The notes under the pieces are model-generated. The model searched no databases and was not told the origin of the DNA. It saw nothing but the letters and a program-made list of their open reading frames with translations. Source: Dactylellina haptotyla (taxonomy: Eukaryota > Ascomycota > Orbiliomycetes > Orbiliales > Orbiliaceae). Taken from it: a DNA stretch of 64,000 bases. Location of the stretch: positions 2,790,001-2,854,000 of the forward strand of contig CM062379.1 of NCBI GenBank assembly GCA_031310005.1, read 5' to 3'. Made by a program: the position numbers and the translations under genes. This document shows positions 24,186 to 34,649 of this stretch, in pieces. How positions within the stretch are numbered: position 1 is the stretch's first letter; each line of letters starts with the position of its first letter.

Positions 24186-25469
24186 TTAAAAACTCTCCAA
24201 CGGCATCTCCTCATCGCCATCGCACCCCACATAACCCCTCACCCACTCCCTCACCCTCCTCACCTTCTCCACCGTCGCATCCACGGGATCCGACAGATCC
24301 GCCCGAAAGCCCTTCTTATCCCTATACACAAAGACGACTTTACTCCTCTCCCTCCTCAACGAGTTCGCGTACACGACACCCTTAAAAGTGGACAGCACCA
24401 GGTCCTGGAATAACACGATATCCCCACGTACTAAATGCCTGCACTTCTGCATCCCTTCAACGGTGGCAGGATTGTCCACTCTCTCCACAGTAAACTGCGA
24501 CCCTCCCGCTGCTGATACCGAGGGAGCAGTATACCCTGCCGGCAGGGGAAGCCATATTTTAACCTGTAATCCGGCAAGAGTGTAATCGCCTACTGTGAAC
24601 GTGAGGAGCTGCACTTGACCCGACGGATTCGCTTCATTCTGGTACTTTGTCTTGATAATCTGCGAGTCTACGGCCATGATGCCCACCAGCAGGTTCGCCA
24701 TGAACGTCTTGTACGGATTCAGCAGACGGTCCGGACTCGGCAGATCCTCTAGATTGGTGACCTTGGTGATCATTGGTAACGGCGGTAACGGCGGCGGGAG
24801 GGTGTCTTCCTCGTAGATGGATGTTTCATTCCCGTTGTAGGCGATGGGTGAGGACGACGGTGGGGGTGGGCTGCTGGACGCCGGGGGCACCTGCGAGGAT
24901 GGAAGGTTGTGTACGGCATATGACCGTTCAAGGAGGAACGAGCTGTTGGGTTCCGTGGTGTAACTCTCGTTAAAGCCTTCTCCGTCGAACGATAGGCGGG
25001 GCACGGTGGGCGATAGCGGGATGGGTGGGGAGGACGGGGGGTGGTCCGCATTTGGGGTTGCGGGTGCTGTTGGCCTGGTCTGTGCAAAGGATCCCTCGCA
25101 GTGCTGTTTCCAGGCGTATATCGACGGGGTGGGGTCGTAGATTCGTTGAGTGTAACCTGTGTGCAATGTCGGTGGACGGAGTGGGAGGACTCGCCATGCC
25201 GGGATCGGAATGGGTTTCAGACGATTGGAGGAAGCAAGTTGGATGCCATTCTCTTCATTTGAATCAGCCGCGGTGGCGCCGGTGAGATGGAAGCTCGAGA
25301 GGGTGGGGAGGGGTCCTGTTCCGATGTAGTCTTCGATCCTGGTGGGATTTGCCTCTGGGATGGGTTCGAACGGCGGGGTGGGATATGAGAGCAGGCGTTC
25401 GGCCGAGGAGAGGAGGGAGGTAGCTGTCGGGGCTCCAAGGAGAAGTATTATCTTCCTGGACTGGGTCAT
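24186..25469 (-). CDS. Proline-rich protein with a C-terminal OB-fold-like domain (unknown function)
   Basis: This is one uninterrupted frame of 427 residues starting with ATG (MTQSRKIILLLGAPTA). The first half is disordered, with Pro/Ser runs (VPPASSSPPPPSSSP, LPPPLPPLPM). From about residue 235 a compact alternating pattern begins: NLLVGIMAVDSQIIKTK, VQLLTFTVGDYTLAGLQVKIWLP, then GDIVLFQDLVLSTFKGVVY and KVVFVYRDK. This strand spacing, with LxRGDIVxFxDL between strands, resembles the OB fold of single-strand nucleic-acid binding proteins such as RPA- or shieldin-type domains. That is inference from pattern, not a match I can prove. The gene converges on sod2 and diverges from the ABM gene. 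The frame is probably real given its length and ordered C-terminus. Confidence 0.68.
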   Translation of the reverse strand: MTQSRKIILLLGAPTATSLLSSAERLLSYPTPPFEPIPEANPTRIEDYIGTGPLPTLSSFHLTGATAADSNEENGIQLASSNRLKPIPIPAWRVLPLRPPTLHTGYTQRIYDPTPSIYAWKQHCEGSFAQTRPTAPATPNADHPPSSPPIPLSPTVPRLSFDGEGFNESYTTEPNSSFLLERSYAVHNLPSSQVPPASSSPPPPSSSPIAYNGNETSIYEEDTLPPPLPPLPMITKVTNLEDLPSPDRLLNPYKTFMANLLVGIMAVDSQIIKTKYQNEANPSGQVQLLTFTVGDYTLAGLQVKIWLPLPAGYTAPSVSAAGGSQFTVERVDNPATVEGMQKCRHLVRGDIVLFQDLVLSTFKGVVYANSLRRERSKVVFVYRDKKGFRADLSDPVDATVEKVRRVREWVRGYVGCDGDEEMPLESF

Positions 25470-26267
25470 TCCAAATAGGCTACATGCTGACGCATGTCAG
25501 CCATGTACGTATGTATGTTTCGATGCGAGGAGAAGAAGATGGCGACGTTTCGAAGCTGCGGGTCGGTGTGGTGGGATGATTGGATTGTGGACTTTAGCTG
25601 GAGTTATGAGGACGACGCGTTGTTTGCAACACCGTCGTATGTAGCAGCTTGGCGACCACAGCAAACCGCAGCATATAGCTAGCTAGCTATATCATAAGAT
25701 CCGATATTATGAACAATGTCGTTCTATAGAACAAGCCTCATTAACGGCCGTTACGACCCAGCTAGGAATATATATGCGCAGGCCAGGCATGAATACCACA
25801 GTCCTCCAGCTCGGGGATTAATGCCCTGCATTCGGCCCTAGTTCCCCTCGTCTCGAACGTTCGGCATATTCTCATCCTCGAATTCTCCGTAAATGCCCAC
25901 CGGTTGTGAATAGTCATACCAAAGTAGGTTCTATATTTTGACAAGTATTTACTTGCGTATATCAGGTTGGAATTTAAGCCGAATCAGGGCAGACTGGCGT
26001 ATGTCATCTCACCGAGCCGTTGGTCCATCTTGTTCGTCAGCAAGGTAGTTCGAGCGCCGGAAGAACCGAAACAGGCTTCTGCGCCGGCCCCACCTGCCAA
26101 CTGCTGGCTACTCGGTTATCGTATCGGCGTATATAATTTGGGTGCTTCTCCAGACGACATATCGATAATAATAATTGGAGTCGACAGGCTGTGATATCAA
26201 TCAATTCCAATCACTATCAATTGACAAGATCTCTAACAGATAATCTTACATTTATCATATATTCAAT
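25470..26267. other. Divergent intergenic region
   Basis: This separates the OB-fold-like gene (-) and the ABM gene (+). It contains a 20-base perfect palindrome at 25673-25692 and AT-rich sequence before 26268. No gene is seen. Confidence 0.5.
25673..25692. repeat. 20-bp perfect palindrome
   Basis: ATATAGCTAGCTAGCTATAT equals its own reverse complement, built on repeated AGCT. It lies about 200 bases upstream of the minus-strand gene. It may be a simple repeat or a binding site for a dimeric factor. Confidence 0.8.
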
Positions 26268-26975
26268 ATGACAATCACAGAAGTCTGCCTCTTCCACCTC
26301 ATCGATGGAGTCACCCTCGCCGACCTCAAGGCGCCCGAAAGTCTCCACATGAAGAGCGTCGGCGTCGTCTCCTCCCAGCCCGGCTTTGAAAAGATCGCAT
26401 GGGGGCTCGCCCTCGAAGACCCTAAATCCCTCTTCTGGTTCATCGGTGCGATATATATATCATATCTACACATATAAAATCGATCAATTAAACTAATTGC
26501 ATCTGTTTTTATAGAATGGGACAACATCGGCTCCCACAAAGCCTTCATGGAAAGCAAAATCTACCCGTCCTTCGTCTCCGAAGCCCTCAGCCTCGCCGAT
26601 GTCTCCCACCCGAACGGCCCTATCGAACTCGCCCACTACCCTTTCTCCCCACTCCTCTCCACCCTCCTCGCAAAGCAATCCGTCAACCCCAAAGTTGAAT
26701 ACTTCCAAATCATAATCAAAGAAGCCGAGTACGTCTCCGATGTCGAACGTTGCCTCCAACAACTCGCCACGGATCTGTCAACCTACGAGGGTGGCGTGGA
26801 CACCGTCGCGTCCCTCTCCCTGGAGGATGAGAAAAAATGCCTGGCCTTAGTGCTGTGGCCGAGCCTGGAGGTACATCAGGCGTACCGGGAGACGGACGGG
26901 TTCAAGTCCATCGTGCCGGCGATGAGATCGATGTTTGCCAGTGCCACGGTCATGCATGTTGAAATCGTCGTGTAA
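26268..26975 (+). CDS. ABM-domain protein (dimeric alpha-beta barrel family)
   Basis: Two exons (26268-26445 and 26515-26975) with a 69-bp intron give 212 residues. The protein seems to contain two ferredoxin-like halves. The first (residues 1-100) has EVCLFHLIDGV, then the helix and strand FEKIAWGLALEDPKSLFWFIEWDNIGSHKAFM. The second half has VEYFQIIIKEAEYVSDVE, CLALVLWPSLEVHQAY and a last strand HVEIVV. The first pattern (strand, helix, LFWFIEWDN...H..F) is that of the antibiotic biosynthesis monooxygenase-like family, common in Pezizomycotina with mostly unknown substrates. There is no signal peptide or membrane helix, so it is probably cytosolic. No secondary-metabolism genes are adjacent. 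An enzymatic role is inferred only. Confidence 0.85.
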
Positions 26976-27758
26976 ATAAAGTAATCTCTATATAAAGAAT
27001 ACCGGCGCTTGTCGCTCAATGCATTCAATCAATGAATACATAAGTAGGATCCTATCATAATAAGCGCCCAGATACGCCAGACAGAAAGAAAGAAAGAAAC
27101 CGCGACCAACGAATAGATTAATGAGGGAAATAATGAGTATTGGACAATTCAATATAATTATTTGAATACTAAAAATAGACTATGGCTACAACTGCGTCAG
27201 AACGAATCGAAGGAGGAAAAAAATGGAAAGAGAAGAAAAACGCCGTTCACAGGATATAATCCCCCATGCAAACACGAATCCGCCTGCACAGAACAAAATT
27301 CAAAAAGTGAACAAGGCTATTCCAAACCGGAAAAACGACCAAGAACCTGCTACCTCCGGGAAAGAAAAATAAATAGATAAACAAGAGGAAACTCCCTTGG
27401 GGGCCGATACAATTTTCTATCGAAATATATATAATTATCTGTGAACTTTCAATAAATAATAGAATAAACGGAGAAACGAGAACCGAGAGAGGGAAGAGTG
27501 GTGGTAATTCGTCAAATTAGAAAAATCTGGTTTTGACTTTGAGGTTTCCTTTTGAATTGATCAATTGATTGGCATCTCCTGTAAATGCTAAGATTTGAAA
27601 ATGCAAAAACAAAGGCTTCAAAACAAGCAAAAAGAATCTGTCGTAGAATTCGTTTCATTAAAAAAAAAAAGGCGTGCTTCAAGCTTTTTTGGCGCGGATA
27701 GAGTTTTTAAAAAAAGATCAAAAAAAAATCAACCGAAGCCTGGGTGACGGTTCTTGTC
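26976..27758. other. Convergent intergenic region, A/T-rich
   Basis: This is the 3' flank of the ABM and F-box genes. It is purine-rich on the + strand, with several A runs (27661-27670, 27721-27728). No coding frame is supported. Confidence 0.5.
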
Positions 27759-30442
27759 CTAGAAGAAGCGACTGGCTTCGATGATATCAGGGTCGTTATT
27801 TGCAAAGTCCCAACCGACGATTCGCATATCTTGGCTGCAGCACCAGACAAATCTCGCGTCGAACTGGAGCTTGAACACTTTATTCTGGTTTTGGGCCGCT
27901 GGGGCAGCCAGGCCGTGATTTTGCGGATTCCACGGTTGTGGAAGGAATTGCTGGACATTAGGAGGGGGTATCGGCGCGATATTGAAATGTGGTGGGGGGT
28001 GCGCTTGTGGTTGCGGCTGCGGAGCGGGAGCTGGAGCTGGAGCGTTGTTCTGGTTACCAACATTGATGAAGGCGTTCTGGGCGGCATTCATAGCCGGGTT
28101 AGCGTGGTTAGGCGGTGGTGGTGGGACCGCAGGAGGTCCTTGCTGAGGCGCATGTTGCTGCTGCTGCTGTTGCATGGCAGCAGCATTCGCGGCTGCTGCT
28201 GCTGCGGCTGCTTGAGCAAGCATGTGTGCGTGAGCTCGCGCTGGTGGGACCTCGTTAGTGTGTCGGAGGACTCCAGTGGTTTTCCATTCAACTCCATCTC
28301 TCAATGTCCCGAAGATACCAGGGTTCTCTCCGTCGTCAAGCTCACCATTCTCATCCTCCCGTCTCCAAATCCTAATCGTTTCATCGTATCCGCCGCTGAC
28401 AATCCTAGCATTTCTTGGCCCACCGGCTTGCACCGTTCTTACGAGCCCGGTATGTCCTTCCAGTCTGGCAATCTCCGCCCGCGATTCTTTATCCCACACT
28501 CGAATCGACTTATCCGAAGATCCTGATACAATCTTGACACCATCGTACTGGATGCAGGCGATGCCTTTCTTATGACCGACGTAGGTCTTCTCGCAGTGCC
28601 CAGTCTTGAGATTCCACAGCTTGATTAGACGATCACCAGAGGCGGAAACCACTTCATCCCCATTCAATTGGATCGCGTTGACGGCCGCGTTATGGCCAAT
28701 CAGTGTGTGGATGAGAGTCAAAGGCGGGAGGTCCTTGGTAGGTTGCGAATGTCCGGCGAGCTGGATATAATGTGGTAATTGTGATGGTTCAATCAATCGA
28801 TTGTTTCCGAGCTGGATCTGCCGTACCGCGGCATCGAATTCCGGCTCACCGCACTGCATCTGCTCTCTGGACCATACCTTCACGTATTTGTCCTTGGAAC
28901 ACGTGACAACATACTTCTTGTTGAATCGCAAATTGAGCACAGACTCGGAATGGGCCTTGGTGATCGTCTTGAGACGTTCACCGGTAGAGAACTTCCACAC
29001 GATGACGTTCGTATCCGAGGATCCGCTGAATATCACATCCTCGTGCGCCGAGTCGTCGAACTGTAAGCAGAGGACGGAGCCTTCGTGGCCGGTAAGAGAT
29101 TTTACGAGTCTCCTTGTATGGATGTTCCACACTTTGATAGATCGATCACGGGATCCCGAAAGCAGGTACTTGGCGGAGTGTTGAATGGTGTATATACACT
29201 CGCTGTGTCCTTCGTGGGCGTAGGCCGGATCTGGCATTTGAAATGAGACGTACTTGGTTTTTTGCCAATTCTCCTCTAGTCTTTTACGATTTCGGAAAAC
29301 AAACGCCCAGTTGAGTCTGGGATGTGTTAGACCGTATGTTGTTATCGAGGTAATATTAGCGGGATCCGCGGACGGAGATGCCATGAAAGCCGGGTTGGCA
29401 TGCTGGGGCACGAATGGAGAAGGGTAGAGATCCTCTTCGTCCGGGGTAGTATAGGTCGACTGGAATGAAGTCGGCGGCGTGGGCTGCTGTCCGTTCGAGA
29501 AGCTCGACATCATCGATCGCGTATCGCTACCTGCTGTCGCGGCTGTCGACATGTTATCGGCGGACGGACCTCCAGGGGTGCCATTGAAACCGTTATATCT
29601 CGCCTTCACGAAAGCCTCTGCGTCCTGTTGAAGTTTCCTTTTATTTTCACCTCGCATTTCACGTTCGAACGCGAAGGCTTCTTCTTCATTCAGAGACCAA
29701 CCTTCGGCCCTGTACAAGCCCTTCCAGAGCCGGGGCTCCATGGCGAATTTGCGCCATGTTCTCGAGGCTAGCGAGGCACTGAGGAGAGATTTGGGGGGTA
29801 GGTAGGAGAGGATCTGGAGGGAGAGTTCGGAAGGGAGGAGGGTGATGAAGTCGAGATGAAGGACGGGGATTAGTCGTTCCACGATGGACGCGATGGCGGA
29901 CGTTGGAAGCGAGCGAACAAGTTTATATGCAAGCTCTGTTGGAAGTATATATCAAGTTAGCGAGAGACATCATCATCATCGTCATCATCACCAGCATCCT
30001 ACGAGGCTACCAAACAAAAAGAAAGGATGAACAAAAACGGAGAAGAAGAAAAAGGGAAAAGCACCATACCCTTTCGAACGTCGTCACTAAGTTCCATCAT
30101 CCAGTCTGGGACTTTGACGTCGGCAACACCCGAGGGTGAACCAAGAGAATAGCCGTCTCTGACAGTGTCTTGAGAATCGAGGTGGGAGTCCTGGAAGGAT
30201 TGAGACTCCTCTGCTCCTTCGCCGTAGCCTTCGTCGAGTTTGAAGGATTGGGTCTTTCGCAGCAAGGGGGAGCCGGGGCGCTTTAGAGATGGACCGGGCT
30301 CAGGCCGGGCGTGAAGGTGGTGATGATGATGGGACGAAAAGATGGGGGCAAAGGCTGGGGGCGAGGTGATTTCCTGGTCGATGGCAGGCGAGGCAGAAGA
30401 AGAAGAATATCGGTCCGAATTGGGATCACCGTGTGATGACAT
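27759..30442 (-). CDS. F-box/WD40 protein, SCF ubiquitin-ligase substrate receptor
   Basis: Two exons on the minus strand (30442-30070 and 29935-27759, 134-bp intron) give 849 residues. The disordered N-terminus is rich in Ser and His. The helix ELAYKLVRSLPTSAIASIVERL precedes an F-box near residues 155-200 (LLPSELSLQILSYLPPKSLL..TWRKF..LWKGLY), which would bind Skp1. WD40 blades run from about 365 to 680 with repeated GH...VWN/KLWNLKTGHC units, as in Cdc4, Met30 and beta-TrCP types. A ~110-residue insertion rich in Ala, Gln (MQQQQQQH) and Pro separates them from a closing blade at the C-terminus (FKLQFDARFVWCCSQDMRIVGWDF). The overall architecture is beta-TrCP/Pof-like; the target is unknown. 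Exon 1 was joined because DVRK|ELAYK keeps frame and restores the conserved helix. Confidence 0.92.
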
Positions 30443-33280
30443 TTGAAGGACCGAAGACGCAGCGGTGGTGATGATATATAGGAAAAAGTGCAAATGAGAA
30501 GAAAGGGAAGAAAGGAAAAAGAAAAAGCAGAAAATAATAAAGAGAAGAGGAAGACAAGGCAAGGGAAGTGGAGGAAGGGAAGGATAAGAGCACTAGTCCG
30601 GTGGGCTGGCCCAGGGAATAATGTTATAGCAGTCAGGTTAGTTGGGTGGGAGCAAGCAGGCAGGAAGTGTGTGCATGTCAGGAAGCACACAAGCACACGG
30701 TCAGGACAGGACGGTGGGGAGGGAGGATAGTTCAGGGAGGTTGAATCGGACGGTGGTTGCGGTGGTTGCAGCGGTGGCAGCGGTGGAGGTGGTGGTCTGT
30801 GTCCGGTGCGTCGGGTTGGACGTCGTTGTTTGTGAGGGAAAACAAGCGGTGGGCAGGTGGGTACCCCAACAACGGCCAACAGCAGGACCGTCTCGATAGC
30901 AGGACTAATAGATAATAATAATAATAATAACAAGAATAGTAATAGTACGGCCGTGGAACAGAATAGAACAGGAGAAGGAGCAGGCGGAAGGAGGCGGTTG
31001 TTAGCAGTGACGATGACGCCCTGCTGAATAATAATGGCAGGAATGAAAAACAGTAAAATTCACACGGGGGCGAAAGAGGCTGCTGTTTCGCCGGCCAGAA
31101 ACAATACCAGCCCGCTTGCCTGCCAGGCCAGACGCTCGCTGTTGCAGCAGCAGCACAATAACAACAACAACAACAACAAGCAGCAATTGTCGCCAATTGG
31201 ATCGAGTAATTAACGCTCATTCCAGTCCTCTCGCAATGCCAACAGGGCCGTGAAATGGGCAATAAATTCAAATGGGCAGCGGAGGACAGGCCGGGGGACA
31301 GGGACCAGGAAGCGACATGGGACAGGGCAGGGCAGGGCTGTCGATTGCTCTTTCTCGCCGCTGCTCTGCTGCTGCCACTGCTGCAGGCCTCCCTTCCCAG
31401 TTTAGTCCGGATCTGTCCCACAAAAACTCTGGTGCTGCTTCCGGTTTAGTCCCAGCCTTTCTCTCTACCTCGCGAGCTCGAGCTTCTTCCTCCTCCCCAC
31501 TGCGTTCGAGAGCATCATCTCGTGTCGGTCGAACGTCCAAAACAACTGTGCTAGTTTGTGTGGGTGCCAAAGATGCAATAAGTGTTATCCGTAAGCATTT
31601 CCGTGCATCTCCTGTATGTACGATTTCTTAGGCTGAAACCCGCTCCACTCTGCTCTGTCACACACTTGCGCGTGTGCGAACGAGCTAAACCAACTCCTAT
31701 CCCCAAGTCCTGCGAGTGAGGGTGATATAACCTGCTCGACGCTACATACGGACAATGTTTGTCTCACGGGAAGTGGCGGTCAAAGCCGCGGCTTATGCCT
31801 CCGTTGATCGTCTTTCGAAGACGGCTTTGCCAGAAGAAAGAAAACTAGCTCGTAGAATTTTTAGGAGAAAAAAATTAGAATAAAAATAAGAAATGAGTGG
31901 CCTGACTGGCTAGGAGCTCTTTCGCCTCAGACTCGGCCTTGGATTTCGTGATTTTCACTTTCCTCTAAAAAAAAAAACTTTCTTTCTCGTTTTTCCCTCT
32001 CCGATGAATGAATGCTCTTTGCCTCACGGAGCCACCTGGTGTCCGTGCTGGACCTAATGTGGGACAGCATGCAAGCCAGAAAAGATGGGATTCTCAATCA
32101 TCGTCCATGGAGGAAAAAAGAGGGAGAAACATTAACCCCAGACCGGCTATAAACGAAATGGCCGCCCGCGGCTCGGAATTCAGCCAGTGAGCCAGCCAGG
32201 CTTCGTGCATGAACACATGGACGACGGCTCCTCATTAGCTCAAGCCACCGCCGGCTCTGGAACCAGGTAAACTCTCGTGGTGCAGCTATATCACGCCGTG
32301 CCAATACATACAACGTTTGATCATCTGGACGGCGTGTGGGCAGAGATGGTGGACCTCGATCCTACGATATGCCGCTTAATTTCACCCGTCACAGAACAAT
32401 AATAAAATAATAATACCTACCTAGATCTCCAATGTCATTTTCTCTCGAATTGTTCGAGGAAGGACAGAAAACCCAAAAAACTACGCTAGGTCTGAACCAA
32501 GCTGATCTATTCCCGTAACCAAACCTGCCGCCTATTGTTGTTACTCTTGGTGAACCTTGGTGCTCTTGAGGCCATTAATTTTCGAGCTCGCCTGCCCTTG
32601 TCCAAAATCATCCGAAGAGACCCCGCAACGCCGTGCCTTCGGCTGGGCACCATTAGATACCTACCCGATCTCCACCCCACTTTGGATCTTGTCGATGTCG
32701 GTTGGACTAGGTTCACCAACGAAGCGACCCGTACGTAACGTTTCACAATCACATGCCTCGCGTCCAACCGACATGAGAGAAAATTGATTGGGTGTTTGCT
32801 CACAGTTCGCTTTGCCGGCCGTGATGCCTTCGGACAAACGGGCGGGTGACTCTCGGTTTCGATATAACTAGAAGTTCACATCGTTTCGCCAAATAATGAA
32901 TATTGTAAACCATGGTCCACTTTTTATATTCGCTTCAATCTCCCACTCCTGTACCTGTTCTTCCTTCGACGAAACAATTGGGCTCCAAAACCGTGATAGT
33001 CTAAGAATACCCCCTCCCGACACGAAACATCTCGAACGGCCTGATTCTCGAACTTTTTAAGCTTTGCGCAACTCTACCCGGTGACACTGCAGCAGCTAGC
33101 AGCGCACATCGTCTCGACAATATCAAATCGAAAAGAAAGACCACGGCTAGCCAGCTCCTCCTCTCCGCATTCTTCGACGAATCAGAAAAATCACCGGAAT
33201 ATACTCAATTATATCCCGCGCTACCCGGACCTGGACCTGGACCCTGTGCTGTAGCCCATCCACAGTCCATCCCTACAGAC
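30443..33280. other. Long divergent intergenic region with simple repeats
   Basis: This lies between the F-box gene (-) and the aldolase gene (+). It holds microsatellites: an ATA repeat near 30911-30930 and a CAA repeat near 31158-31180. The first part (30443-31600) is low-complexity and polarised in purines, probably the long 5' leader of the F-box gene. Open frames of 60-230 codons on both strands are repeat-driven and not credible. The last 150 bases form the aldolase leader. Confidence 0.5.
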
Positions 33281-34486
33281 ATGTCACTTGACGACAAAGT
33301 CCAGGCCCTAGCCGCCTACAACGCCTGCGATGTAAGTTCACACGAGAAACAACCAACATGAATTATGGACGAATCACAATTGATTCAAGACGAGAAACGA
33401 AAACGAAAAATACACTCGCCCCTCTCCACCGATTCGATCTTAGCATGTACAATTAAGAAAAAGCCTCGATCGAATTGCGAAAAATACCAGAAAACCAAAG
33501 AGCTTACGTTAACCCCTCTCTTACGGCTCGTGACTATTTTCTTTCTTAGATCTCAGATGCCCTGTTGAAACTTAAAGTCCCCGGCGCCGGTTTCCTCGCC
33601 GATATCTGTATGTCCCTTCTGTTCCGTCTATTCACGCTTTACCCCCCTCCTATGCTATCCTTCCCCACCATGCAGCCGTACTTCGTTCAATCACGACATC
33701 CCAATCGAGACATCCAACAAAATGCACAACACCCGTATCCAAATGCAGAGCATATGCACATGCACAAACCTTCCTGCGTCTACGTCCAAAAGACTAAACT
33801 ACTAACCGCTAAACATCGCAGGCCTGCACGCTCCATACCACACTCTCGCTCCACCTTCCTCCCCTTCCAAACCCATCATAGCCCCCGCTCACACGGTCAC
33901 TTTTGCTCCCAAAGCCTCGCCTACCCCGTCCTCCCTCCCGCCAAACACCCACTTCGCAGACCTTACTGCCGCAAACACGATAACTGTTATCTCGCAGCCG
34001 CCGTCCCAACGGAATGCCGTGCTGGGTGGTCTCGTCGCTGCGAGGATCCAAAAGCTGAGCGGGCTGGGCATCGTGGTTGACGGACGGGTTCGCGATGTGA
34101 CCGAGCTCAAATCATTGGGCTTGCACGTTTGGGCGAAGGGGACGAGCACCGCCGGTGCGGGCGGGGAGTCGAAATGTATCGCTGTCGGGCAAGATGTTGT
34201 CGTTGAAGGGGTGACTATCTCTCCGGTATGGTTTTCCGTTTCTTACGAGTTTTATGTACCAATGTTTTAGTATGCTCGTTTATATTGACAATTGGGTAAA
34301 CCGTAGGGAGATATAATATTCGCCGATCCTACTAACGGTGTGGTTTCCATTCCGAAGGATAAAGTCGATGCGGTGCTCGAGCTGCTCCCCAAGATCACAG
34401 GCGCGGACGATAAAGTCCGAACTGATGTTCTAGAAAACGGAAGTGGACTCCAAGAGGCATTTGATAAGCACCGAAAAGGAATATAG
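33281..34486 (+). CDS. RraA-family aldolase (4-hydroxy-4-methyl-2-oxoglutarate aldolase / oxaloacetate decarboxylase type)
   Basis: Four exons are proposed: 33281-33331, 33550-33607, 33822-34225 and 34307-34486 (230 residues). The product starts MSLDDKVQALAAYNACD, followed by ISDALLKLKVPGAGFL. The core motif reads LGGLVAARIQKLSGLGIVVDGRVRDVTEL; its Gly-rich loop and the DGRVRD pair supply the substrate Arg and metal-binding Asp of the class II (HMG/CHA) aldolase family. VTISPGDIIFADPTNGVVSIP is the second signature. Fungal members (like yeast YER010C) act on hydroxy-oxo acids and decarboxylate oxaloacetate. No targeting signal is visible. Exons 1 and 2 are tiny (51 and 58 bp) and rest on splice signals and fit to the family. 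The third exon starts after CTAAC and a CAG acceptor. Confidence 0.92.
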
Positions 34487-34649
34487 ATATTTCAATTGAT
34501 AGAAAGGGATTTCATTAGCAAAATTTTGTAAAAGGAATAGGATATATCTGGGTATCATTTTGTTTCGGTCTAGATCTATCAAAACATCTATGGTACATGT
34601 TGCGAGAAATGTCCCACATTAATTAAAAATAAAATAATGGTATCAACCT

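Noticed and set aside
31268-31631. Overlapping open frames on both strands near the F-box gene leader
   Set aside because: Explained by GC-rich simple repeats and low complexity.
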